Source of the DNA: Betaproteobacteria bacterium
GTDB lineage: Bacteria > Pseudomonadota > Gammaproteobacteria > Burkholderiales > CAIKXV01
Length of the DNA stretch: 10,270 nt
Reading direction: 5' to 3'
Assembly: GCA_947456915.1 (NCBI GenBank)
Contig: CANGUQ010000107.1
Span: forward strand, 1 to 10,270
In this document: in pieces, positions 1 through 6,369 of the stretch
Numbering within the stretch: the stretch's first letter is position 1
Layout: each line of letters begins with the position of its first letter
Made by a program: the position numbers and the translations under genes
Notes under the pieces: model-generated
Seen by the model: only the letters and a program-made list of their open reading frames with translations
Told to the model about the DNA's origin: nothing
The model's database searches: none

Positions 1-782
1 CACGCCGTCATGTCGAAGCCCGACAGCGTGTCGCCGACGCCCGGTACTTCGGGCAGTGCATCGGCGCGCCGCGCCGAGGACACGGCGATCGCGCGCAGCT
101 TGCCGGCCCTGATGTGCGGCAGGGCACCGACGACGTTGGCGAACATGAGTTCGATGCGCCCGCCGAAGATGTCGATGAATGCGGGCGCGGCGCCCTTGTA
201 CGGCACGTGGTTCATGCGGATGCCTGCGCTCGCCTGCAGCGACTCCATCGCCAGGTGCTGCAGGTTGCCGATACCCGCCGAGGCGTAGTTGAGTTCGCCC
301 GGTCGCGAGCGGGCGAGCTTCACCAGATCGCGCACGCTCTTCACCGGCAGCGACGGATGCACGACCAGCACCATCGGCGAGGTGAGCAGCAGCGACACCG
401 GGGCGAGGTCGCGCTGCGGGTCGTAGGCCAGGCGCTTGATCAGCCCGGGATTCACCGTCAGCGGACCGGCGTTGCCCAGCAGCAGCGTGTAGCCGTCCGG
501 GGCCGATCGCGCGACGAACTCGGTGCCGACGCTGCCCCCGCCCCCGCCGCGATTGTCCACCAGCACCGGCTGCCCCCAGTTCTCGGTGATGCGCTGACCG
601 ACCACGCGCGCGACGTCGTCGAGCGGGCCGCCTGCCGCATACGGCACGACGATGCGCATCGGCTTGGCCGGCCAGGTCTGCGCGTGGGCAGGTGCGGCCA
701 GTGCAGCACTGGACAGCAGCAGCGCGACCGCTGCGCGGGCGCGCACCGGCGCACGGCCGTCTGCTCGAGGTTCGTGTCGCAT
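1..782 (-). CDS. Bug/TctC-family tripartite tricarboxylate transporter substrate-binding protein (bug1), C-terminus cut by window edge
   Basis: This is a periplasmic receptor that would bind a small carboxylate or related solute and hand it to a TctAB-type permease, or act as an orphan sensor. The visible 260 residues begin MRHEPRADGR and have a Sec signal peptide (hydrophobic stretch about 18-30, likely cleavage after AHA at 34). Family motifs follow in order: PYAAGGPLDDVAR (47-59), DNRGGGGG (76-83), PDGYTL (95-100), ASAGIG (167-172) and HVPYKG (192-197). Full family members have about 320-335 residues, so roughly the last 65 lie beyond base 1. The ATG at 780-782 was chosen because it puts a complete signal peptide in front of the mature domain; the Shine-Dalgarno is weak (GAGAG-like). 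It starts 11 bases after the stop of the preceding receptor gene and is probably cotranscribed with it. The family assignment is secure; the ligand cannot be read from sequence. Confidence 0.93.
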   Translation of the reverse strand, partial: MRHEPRADGRAPVRARAAVALLLSSAALAAPAHAQTWPAKPMRIVVPYAAGGPLDDVARVVGQRITENWGQPVLVDNRGGGGGSVGTEFVARSAPDGYTLLLGNAGPLTVNPGLIKRLAYDPQRDLAPVSLLLTSPMVLVVHPSLPVKSVRDLVKLARSRPGELNYASAGIGNLQHLAMESLQASAGIRMNHVPYKGAAPAFIDIFGGRIELMFANVVGALPHIRAGKLRAIAVSSARRADALPEVPGVGDTLSGFDMTA

Positions 783-793
783 CGCGGGCGCTC

Positions 794-1798
794 TCAATCG
801 AGTCTCGCGCCTGAGCGCTTGACCACCTGCGCCCACTTGACGCTCTCGGACCGGATGTACGCGGCGAGTGCTTCGGGCGTGGAGCCGATCGGCGTGATGC
901 CGTCGGTGGCGAACTGCGTGCCGAGTTCGGCCTTGAGCAGGGCGACGCACTCGGCGTTGAGCCGCCTGACGATCTCGCCGGGCGTGCCACGGGGGGCGAG
1001 CAGCGCGTACCAGACGCTCGATTCGTAGCCCTTGATGCCTGCCTCGGCGAGCGTGGGCACATCGGGCAGCGCGTGCGAGCGCTGCGCGGTGGTGGCCGCC
1101 AGCACCCGCAGGCGCCCGGCCTTGAAGTGGGCGACCCCGGCGCCGTAGCTGATGAACATCGCCTGCAGCTGCTCGCCCAGCAGGTCGGTGATCGCCGCGC
1201 CGGCGCTCTTGTAGGGCGCGTGCACGATGTCGATCTTCGCCATCGTCTTCAGCAGCTCCATCGACAGGTGCAGGCCGCTGCCGTTGCCGGTCGAGCCGTA
1301 GGTCAGCGCGCCGGGCTTCTCGCGCACGAGCCGGACGAACTCCTCGACGGTGGTGGCCGGGGTCGCACGGCTCACCGCGAGAAAGTACGGCGCCGAACCG
1401 AGCAGGGTGATCGGGGCGAAGTCGCGCACCGGGTCGTACGGGATCTTCGCGTACAGGCTCTGGTTGATCGCGAGCTGCGCGGGCAGCGCGAGGGCGAGCG
1501 TATAGCCGTCGGCGGGAGCGCGCGCCACCAGCTCCATCGCGATGTTGCCGTTGGCGCCGCCGCGATTGTCCACCAGCACCTGCTGCCCGAGCCGCTGCGA
1601 CAGGAAATGCCCGAGCGGGCGCGCCACCACGTCGCTGCCGCCGCCCGGCCCGTAGGGCAGCACCAGCCGCAGCGGCTTCTCCGGCCACGCCCGCGTCTGG
1701 GCGTGGCCGTGCGGCGCGCTCGCGAGCAGCAGGCAGGACAGCGCGTGCCCGAGGACGAGTGGCACGGCTGCGAATCGATACCAGCGTCGATCGGACAT
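794..1798 (-). CDS. Bug/TctC-family substrate-binding protein (bug2)
   Basis: Complete 334-residue periplasmic solute receptor. The N-terminus MSDRRWYRF is followed by a hydrophobic signal core (about 10-28) and a likely signal peptidase I site after GHA (33). Motifs: LPYGPGGGSDVVAR (47-60, first ligand loop), DNRGGANG (77-84), ADGYTL (96-101), STGNGSG (169-175, second ligand loop) and HAPYKS (193-198, where the three other receptors here read HVPYKG). The GGANG loop and the HAPYKS block set it apart from the other three, which suggests a different ligand. It starts 2 bases after the stop of the argininosuccinate-lyase-like gene, with GGAG about 11 bases before the ATG inside that gene, so translation is probably coupled. 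Immediate linkage to a lyase suggests uptake or sensing of the lyase substrate; that is inference. Confidence 0.95.
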   Translation of the reverse strand: MSDRRWYRFAAVPLVLGHALSCLLLASAPHGHAQTRAWPEKPLRLVLPYGPGGGSDVVARPLGHFLSQRLGQQVLVDNRGGANGNIAMELVARAPADGYTLALALPAQLAINQSLYAKIPYDPVRDFAPITLLGSAPYFLAVSRATPATTVEEFVRLVREKPGALTYGSTGNGSGLHLSMELLKTMAKIDIVHAPYKSAGAAITDLLGEQLQAMFISYGAGVAHFKAGRLRVLAATTAQRSHALPDVPTLAEAGIKGYESSVWYALLAPRGTPGEIVRRLNAECVALLKAELGTQFATDGITPIGSTPEALAAYIRSESVKWAQVVKRSGARLD

Positions 1799-1800
1799 GG

Positions 1801-3282
1801 TCAGGCGTGCTCCGGTGGATGCTGCCGGCACAGGGCGTCGAATGCCTGGTCGAGGGCAGCCAGGGCGTTGTCGATGCGTCCGTTCGTGCGCGCCAGCCAG
1901 CCGCGATCGCCGGCGATCGCCTCGCTCGCCGCCGCGCGCATGCGCGTGGCCTCCTCGATCTGCGGACCGCCCAGGCCGCGCCGGCCGAACACCATGTACT
2001 GCGGGCTGATCGCCTCGCGAAAGCGCGCCGCGTCGAGGGGAAAGTCGCAGCCGGTCTGCGCGCGATAGATCCCGGCTGCTTGCTCGTGCGTGATCTCGCA
2101 CAGCCTGAGGCCGCGCGCACGGCCGAAGTCGGTCAGCTGCGAAGCGAAGTGATGACCGGTGCGAAACGGCACCTGCGCCTGCTGCAGCAGCACGTCGGCG
2201 ATCTCGGTGCTGGTCGAGTAGTCGGCGTCGACCTCGGCCAGCGCGCGCTCGCGGTTGACCTGCAGCGCGTCGACGATGCGGGTGAACAGCGAGATCACCA
2301 GCAACGGCCGGGTGCAGGGCACCGGGTCGTACATGCGGTAGTCGAACATGCCGCTGCGGGTGTTGTGCGCGAGCAGCGCCACCGACTGCAGCTCGCCCAG
2401 CAGGATGCTGCTCTGCGCGCGCAGCTGCTCCAGCGCGGCCGGGTTGCGCTTCTGCGGCATGATGCTGCTCACCCCGGTGAGCTCGCCGCTGCCCAGCAGG
2501 AACCACGGCACCGGTTCGCTGTACTGCGCGTGGATGTCCTGTGCGAACTGGCCGAGCTGCACCGCCATGACCGCCAGTGCGTTGGCCACGTCGAGCGCGC
2601 AGTCCACCGGCGCGAAGTGATTTGCGTCGTAGGCGTTCTCCAGCAGCGAGTCGAAGCCCAGCAGCATCGCCAGCCGGTGCCGGTCGAGCGGAAAGCTCGA
2701 GGTGGCGAGCGCCGCGGTGCCCAGCGGGCAGGCGTCGACGCGGGCGAACGCCTCGCGTAGCCGATCGGTCTGCCTCGCCAGCATCGCCGCGAGCGCCAGC
2801 AGGTAGTGGGCGAGCGTCGTGGGCTGCGCCTGCACGCCGTGCGTGTAGCACGGGATGATCGTCTCGAAGTGCCGTCCCGCCAGCTCGAGGAGCCGCTCGC
2901 GCGCGGTCACCAGTGCCGCGATCTCGGCGAGCAGCCCGGCGCGCAGGTTCATCCGCGACAGGGTCGAGGCCAGATCCTGCCGACTGCGACCGGTGTGCAG
3001 CCGCGACCCTTCCGGGCCGCTCAGCGCGAGCAGTCGCGGCTCGTAGTCGAGATAGTCGGCCGTGTGCCGCGGCGGCGACTGCCGATCGAGCTCGATCAGC
3101 TGCGCGATCGAGCGCGCGATGTGCGCGGCGAGCGGGCCGGGGACGATCGCGGTCTCGGCCAGCATCACGATCGAGGCCTTGTTGACCTGATCGAGAAACT
3201 CGACCGAGCGGCCGCCGCCGCGAAACACCTGATTGATGTCGGCGGCGCCGTGACCGGCGCCTGCCGCGGGTGCTGCCGTCAT
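1801..3282 (-). CDS. Argininosuccinate-lyase-like enzyme of the fumarase/aspartase superfamily, probable non-canonical C-N lyase
   Basis: A 493-residue member of the superfamily whose enzymes release fumarate from a succinyl-amine by anti-elimination; argininosuccinate lyase (about 460 residues) is the nearest group. Numbered from the chosen start, visible motifs are HTGRSRQD (96-103, canonical HTGRSRND), YTH with the conserved Thr147-His148, TSSFPLDR (194-201) and the mobile catalytic loop SSIMPQKRNP (272-281) with the expected catalytic serine. Three signature positions differ from canonical ArgH: Asn to Gln in SRND, Gly to Val just before the loop serines (GVSS), and KK to KR in MPQKKNP. 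The placement among Bug receptor genes, away from arginine genes, also argues against housekeeping ArgH. A fumarate-releasing lyase on another N-succinyl compound, comparable to EDDS lyase, is a reasonable alternative. Start: AGGAGG directly abuts the ATG at 3288 but lies 6 bases before the in-frame ATG at 3282, so the latter is preferred. Confidence 0.9.
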   Translation of the reverse strand: MTAAPAAGAGHGAADINQVFRGGGRSVEFLDQVNKASIVMLAETAIVPGPLAAHIARSIAQLIELDRQSPPRHTADYLDYEPRLLALSGPEGSRLHTGRSRQDLASTLSRMNLRAGLLAEIAALVTARERLLELAGRHFETIIPCYTHGVQAQPTTLAHYLLALAAMLARQTDRLREAFARVDACPLGTAALATSSFPLDRHRLAMLLGFDSLLENAYDANHFAPVDCALDVANALAVMAVQLGQFAQDIHAQYSEPVPWFLLGSGELTGVSSIMPQKRNPAALEQLRAQSSILLGELQSVALLAHNTRSGMFDYRMYDPVPCTRPLLVISLFTRIVDALQVNRERALAEVDADYSTSTEIADVLLQQAQVPFRTGHHFASQLTDFGRARGLRLCEITHEQAAGIYRAQTGCDFPLDAARFREAISPQYMVFGRRGLGGPQIEEATRMRAAASEAIAGDRGWLARTNGRIDNALAALDQAFDALCRQHPPEHA

Positions 3283-3288
3283 CGTCAT

Positions 3289-3294
3289 CCTCCT
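3289..3294 (-). promoter_or_regulatory. Strong ribosome binding site that decides the lyase start
   Basis: The minus strand reads AGGAGG, then ATGACG, then ATG. This perfect Shine-Dalgarno touches the first ATG (3288) with no spacer and sits 6 bases from the second (3282), so it favours initiation at 3282. It is the strongest Shine-Dalgarno in the window. Confidence 0.7.
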
Positions 3295-3369
3295 GATCGG
3301 GCGCCGCCTTCTGGCCGGGCGTGCGTCGCGCGATCCGTCGCCTGATCCGACTCTACCCTGCCTCGCCGC

Positions 3370-3394
3370 ACGCGTCTGCGCTGCGCCGACGCGT
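3370..3394 (-). other. Perfect inverted repeat just after bug3, possible weak terminator or processing hairpin
   Basis: ACGCGTC (3370-3376) pairs perfectly with GACGCGT (3388-3394) around an 11-base loop, starting at the last base of the bug3 stop codon. In the minus-strand transcript it would form a 7-bp GC-rich stem. No T-run follows, so it is not a typical intrinsic terminator; partial termination, RNA stabilisation or chance are all possible. The rest of the 111-base gap to the lyase gene (3283-3393) holds the lyase ribosome binding site and only a weak promoter-like match (TAGAGT at 3350-3355). Confidence 0.35.
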
Positions 3395-4458
3395 CACTCC
3401 GGTTTCGCGCCCGAGACCTGGATCACCTTCGCCCACTTCGCGATGTCGGCGCGCAGGAAGGCGGCGAACTCCTCCGGCGTGCCCGGCGTGAGCTCGATCC
3501 CCTGCGCGGCGAACTTCTCGCGCAGGTCGGGCGCGCGCAGGATGCGCACGATCTCGGTATTCAGGCGCGCGATGATCTCCCTGGGCGTACCGGTGGGTAC
3601 CACCACCCCGTTCCACGAGCGCACCTCGAAGCCTTTCAGCCCTGCCTCGGCCACCGTGGGCAGATCGGGCACCAGCGGCGAGCGCTCGGTCAGCGTCACC
3701 GCGAGCCCGCGCAGCTTGCCCGCCTTCACCTGCGGCAGCACGGACAGCATGTTGTCGAAGGTGAGCTGCACCTGCCCGCCGAGCAGATCGATCATCGCCG
3801 GCGCCGAGCCCTTGTACGGCACGTGCAGCATCTTCACGCCGGCGAGCGTGTTGAACAGTTCCCCGGACATGTGCGGCGTGCCGCCCACGCCGCTCGAGGA
3901 ATAGGTGAGCTCGCCGGGGCGCTTGCGCGCAAGCGCGATCAGTTCCTTCACCGAGCGCACCGGCAGCGACGGATGCACGGCGAGAATGAGCCCGGTCACG
4001 TAGGTCATCGTGACCGGCGCGAAGTCGCGCACGAAGTCGAAGGTCAGCCCGGGAAACAGCGAGTGGTTGATCGCGTTGGCGACCGTGCCCGAGAACAGCG
4101 TGTAGCCGTCCGCCGGCGACTTCGCCGCGATCTCGGTGCCGATGTTGCCGCCAGCCCCGGGACGGTTGTCGACGACCACCGGCTGGCCCCAGCTCTCCGC
4201 GAGGCGCGTACCGATCGCGCGCGAGATGGCGTCGGTCGGGCCGCCGGGCGCAAACGGCACGATGTAGCGGATCTGGCGGTTGGGATAGGGCGCGCTCTGC
4301 GCCTGCACGGCGATCGGCGCGGCGACGGTGACGGCGACGAGCGCTGCGGCGAGTACGGCACCTGCAGCGGCAGGGCAGCTGCGGGCGGCGTCGCTGCGGC
4401 GGGCGATCCACGGGAAGGCAGAATGAAGGAGGGACGATTGCGGCAGGCTTCGAGGCAT
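3394..4458 (-). CDS. Bug/TctC-family substrate-binding protein (bug3)
   Basis: Complete 354-residue periplasmic receptor, longer than its neighbours because of an extended basic N-terminus before the hydrophobic signal core (about 31-50); cleavage is likely after VQA (53). Motifs: PFAPGGPTDAISR (68-80), DNRPGAGG (97-104), ADGYTL (116-121), SSSGVGG (187-193) and HVPYKG (212-217). The arginine pairs in the n-region do not match a Tat motif, so Sec export is expected. The ATG at 4456-4458 is the only ATG before the signal core, but no good Shine-Dalgarno precedes it, so the exact start is less certain than the frame. A sigma70-type promoter at 4692-4720 would give a leader of about 225 bases. 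The lyase gene follows 111 bases downstream on the same strand. Ligand unknown. Confidence 0.94.
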   Translation of the reverse strand: MPRSLPQSSLLHSAFPWIARRSDAARSCPAAAGAVLAAALVAVTVAAPIAVQAQSAPYPNRQIRYIVPFAPGGPTDAISRAIGTRLAESWGQPVVVDNRPGAGGNIGTEIAAKSPADGYTLFSGTVANAINHSLFPGLTFDFVRDFAPVTMTYVTGLILAVHPSLPVRSVKELIALARKRPGELTYSSSGVGGTPHMSGELFNTLAGVKMLHVPYKGSAPAMIDLLGGQVQLTFDNMLSVLPQVKAGKLRGLAVTLTERSPLVPDLPTVAEAGLKGFEVRSWNGVVVPTGTPREIIARLNTEIVRILRAPDLREKFAAQGIELTPGTPEEFAAFLRADIAKWAKVIQVSGAKPE

Positions 4459-4568
4459 GTGGGGCGAGATCGCTGGTGTGAGTTCGGAGACCGCAACCGG
4501 ACATCGCGGCGACGGGAAAATCCGCTGCCGGGCCGATCAAGGCGGTGGAGGCAAGGCGCTGGACCGGT

Positions 4569-4587
4569 TGCCGGACGGCCGCCGGCA
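4569..4587 (-). other. GC-rich hairpin in the presumed bug3 leader
   Basis: TGCCGG (4569-4574) and CCGGCA (4582-4587) form a perfect 6-bp stem with a 7-base loop, extendable by one wobble pair. It lies within the roughly 225-base leader predicted from the minus-strand promoter. No T-run follows. It may be structural or regulatory, but stems of this size occur by chance in DNA this GC-rich. Confidence 0.3.
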
Positions 4588-4691
4588 GGGGAAGCAGACA
4601 GCGGAGCCGGACGCAGCGCGGGCGAGCGGATACGGCACGCCCGGCGTCCCGCTGCCACGGCTCGGTCCGATCGCATCGTCCGCCAGCGCAC

Positions 4692-4720
4692 AGTATCGGA
4701 GTCTGCACGATCAGGGTCAA
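4692..4720 (-). promoter_or_regulatory. Sigma70-type promoter reading toward bug3 and the lyase operon
   Basis: On the minus strand, TTGACC (4720-4715, 5 of 6 consensus) is followed by a 17-base spacer and GATACT (4697-4692, 4 of 6). Box quality, ideal spacing and position in the divergent region make this the best promoter in the window. Transcription would start near 4685, leaving a leader of about 225 bases before the bug3 ATG. Confidence 0.55.
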
Positions 4721-4752
4721 CGCGTGCGGCGCGCGCGGCAGGCGGCGGCCCG

Positions 4753-4781
4753 TTGACAGCGGACAGCGGCGCGCGGTAAAC
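4753..4781 (+). promoter_or_regulatory. Candidate promoter reading toward the flavoprotein and bug4
   Basis: A perfect TTGACA -35 box (4753-4758) is followed after 16 to 18 bases by an A-rich stretch within GGTAAACA (4775-4782) that only loosely fits a -10 box (3 of 6 at best). The leader to the ATG at 4865 would be about 75 bases. A weak -10 suggests an activator may be needed; the activator is inference. Confidence 0.4.
4756..4769 (+). repeat. Tandem direct repeat ACAGCGG x2 overlapping the -35 box
   Basis: ACAGCGG occurs twice head to tail (4756-4762, 4763-4769), starting inside the TTGACA box, and once more at 4598-4604 in the same intergenic region. The position is suitable for a regulator site, but the unit is short and non-palindromic. 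Confidence 0.35.
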
Positions 4782-4852
4782 AGAAATCGAGCGCGCGACG
4801 GTTCACCCGACAACAAGACAACGATCCGATCGCGACGCCGGTCCAGACGGGC

Positions 4853-4858
4853 GAGGAG
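4853..4858 (+). promoter_or_regulatory. Ribosome binding site that decides the flavoprotein start
   Basis: GAGGAG is immediately followed by ATGGCA and a second ATG. It has no spacer to the ATG at 4859 but an ideal 6 bases to the ATG at 4865, which is therefore the likelier start. The lyase gene shows the same arrangement. Confidence 0.65.
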
Positions 4859-4864
4859 ATGGCA

Positions 4865-6343
4865 ATGCCGGATTACGACGTAGTCGTGGTCGGCGCGGGC
4901 AATGCGGCGTTCGCCGCTGCCGTGTCGGCGCGCGAGCATGGCGCGAAGCGGGTGGCGGTGCTGGAGAAGGCACCGCAGACGCAGCGCGGGGGCAACACGC
5001 ACTTCAGCGGGGCGATCTTCCGCTTCGTGTTCGATCGCGTCGAGCAGATCGAGCGCTTCGTGCCCGACGCGGAGCGCGACTACCCGGGCTTCCGCAGGGG
5101 CGTGCAGCCCTACCGGCGCGAGGACTTCATGGGCGACCTGATGCGGGTCACCCAGGGCCGCAGCGATCCGCAGCTCGCGCAGATCCTGATCGACAACTCC
5201 TACGACACCGTGTGCTGGCTGCAGGAGCGCGGGCGGATGCAGTTCGAGCTCGCGACCTCGGTGATCGGCGTGCGTGTGGGCAAGGAGATCAAGTGGCCGA
5301 AGGGCGCGTTCGTGCGCACCGTGCACGAGGGCGTCGGCCTGTCGCAGACGTGGTTCGAGACCGCGCAGGCCGAGGGCGTGGACGTCCACTACGACACCGC
5401 CGCGATGCGACTGGTGCAGGGCGAATCGGGACGCATCACCGGGGTGATGGCGCGCGGGCCCGACGGCATCGCCGAGTTCTCCGCGCGCGCGGTCGTGCTC
5501 GCCTGCGGCGGCTTCGAGACCAATCCGATGTGGCGCCGGCAGTATCTGGGCGACCCGTGGGATCACGCGAAGGTACGCGGCTCGAACTTCAACTACGGCG
5601 ACGGTCTGCGCATGGCGCTCGATCTGGGCGCGATGCCGTGGGGGCACTGGGGCGGCTGTCACGCGACGCCGATCTCGGCCGACGCACCGGATTACGGCCG
5701 GCGCGATCTCACCGACAAGACCAACCGCCTGTCCTACCCGTACGGGGTGATGCTCAACGTCGAGGGGCGTCGCTTCGTCGACGAGGCGGAGAACCTGCAG
5801 TCGCTCACCTACGCGAAGTACGGCGGGCTGATCCTGCGGCAGCCGCGCAGCCTGATCTACCAGATCTTCGACAGCAAGGTGCTGCACCTGCTCGAGCCGC
5901 GCTATTCGACCAGCGAGCCGTACAAGGCCGACACGCTCGAGGCGCTGGTGGCACAGCTCGATCTGGATCGCGCCGAGGCGATGCGCACGCTCGCTGCCTA
6001 CAACGCGGCGTGCGGGCACGGCGGCCCGTTCGACCCGGCGCAGCTCGACGGGCTGCACACCGAGGGACTCGCCCCGGTCAAGTCGAACTGGGCGCAGCCG
6101 CTCGACACGCCGCCGTTCTACTCGTGGCCGGTCACCGGCGGCATCACCTTCACCTTCGGCGGCCTGAAGATCACCGAGGAGGCGCAGGTGGTCGGATCGG
6201 ACTGGAAGCCGATGCCCGGCCTGTACACCTGCGGCGAGATGGTCGGCGGCCTGTTCCACTACAACTACCCGCTGGGCACCGGCCTGATGTCGGGCGCGGT
6301 GTTCGGGCGCATCGCGGGACGCTCGGCCGCGCTCGCGCGCTGA
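4865..6343 (+). CDS. FAD-dependent dehydrogenase/reductase of the fumarate reductase flavoprotein family, TcuA-like
   Basis: A 492-residue soluble flavoprotein expected to oxidise a carboxylate (or reduce an enoate) with FAD. The N-terminus gives a Rossmann ADP-binding fold: GAGNAA (10-15), with Glu34 at the end of the second strand (VLEKAP) to bind ribose. RGGNTHFSGA (41-50) follows, as in the FAD-binding region of the family. The C-terminal part has FGGL (431-434), then GLYTCGEMVGG (452-462) and HYNYP...GTG (465-473), the closing FAD/substrate segment. The classical fumarate reductase ANRLGG segment with its catalytic Arg appears instead as NYPLGTG, as I recall for tricarballylate dehydrogenase (TcuA) types. 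No signal peptide, heme motif or fused FMN domain is seen, and no TcuB-like electron acceptor gene is in the window. Bug4 follows 26 bases downstream, suggesting an operon and a substrate imported by that receptor. The exact substrate is unknown; tricarballylate is only one candidate. Confidence 0.88.
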   Translation: MPDYDVVVVGAGNAAFAAAVSAREHGAKRVAVLEKAPQTQRGGNTHFSGAIFRFVFDRVEQIERFVPDAERDYPGFRRGVQPYRREDFMGDLMRVTQGRSDPQLAQILIDNSYDTVCWLQERGRMQFELATSVIGVRVGKEIKWPKGAFVRTVHEGVGLSQTWFETAQAEGVDVHYDTAAMRLVQGESGRITGVMARGPDGIAEFSARAVVLACGGFETNPMWRRQYLGDPWDHAKVRGSNFNYGDGLRMALDLGAMPWGHWGGCHATPISADAPDYGRRDLTDKTNRLSYPYGVMLNVEGRRFVDEAENLQSLTYAKYGGLILRQPRSLIYQIFDSKVLHLLEPRYSTSEPYKADTLEALVAQLDLDRAEAMRTLAAYNAACGHGGPFDPAQLDGLHTEGLAPVKSNWAQPLDTPPFYSWPVTGGITFTFGGLKITEEAQVVGSDWKPMPGLYTCGEMVGGLFHYNYPLGTGLMSGAVFGRIAGRSAALAR

Positions 6344-6369
6344 GCCGTGCTCCGGGCAGGGAGAACGGC

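Larger units (their letters stand above)
4459..4858. other. Divergent intergenic region between bug3 and the flavoprotein gene
   Basis: This is the only gap over 300 bases in the window. Short reading frames cross it, but none resembles a known family or continues a flanking gene convincingly. It holds two divergently oriented promoter candidates (minus strand 4692-4720, plus strand 4753-4781) whose -35 boxes are 32 bases apart, a tandem ACAGCGG repeat with a third copy at 4598-4604, a GC-rich hairpin at 4569-4587 and the flavoprotein ribosome binding site at 4853-4858. No regulator gene lies here. I see no tRNA or known riboswitch. Confidence 0.7.

Noticed and set aside
794..2851. A 685-codon minus-strand frame suggesting an extended bug2
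   Set aside because: The N-terminal half is the lyase gene out of frame; the receptor starts at 1798 with a normal signal peptide.
3350..3378. Promoter-like match ahead of the lyase gene (CAGACG, 17 bases, TAGAGT on the minus strand)
   Set aside because: The -35 matches only 3 of 6 positions and overlaps the inverted repeat; too weak to list as a promoter.
4457..4883. Short plus-strand frames in the divergent intergenic region
   Set aside because: Compositionally biased translations without recognisable motifs, and the frames run over the promoter candidates; no support for a gene.
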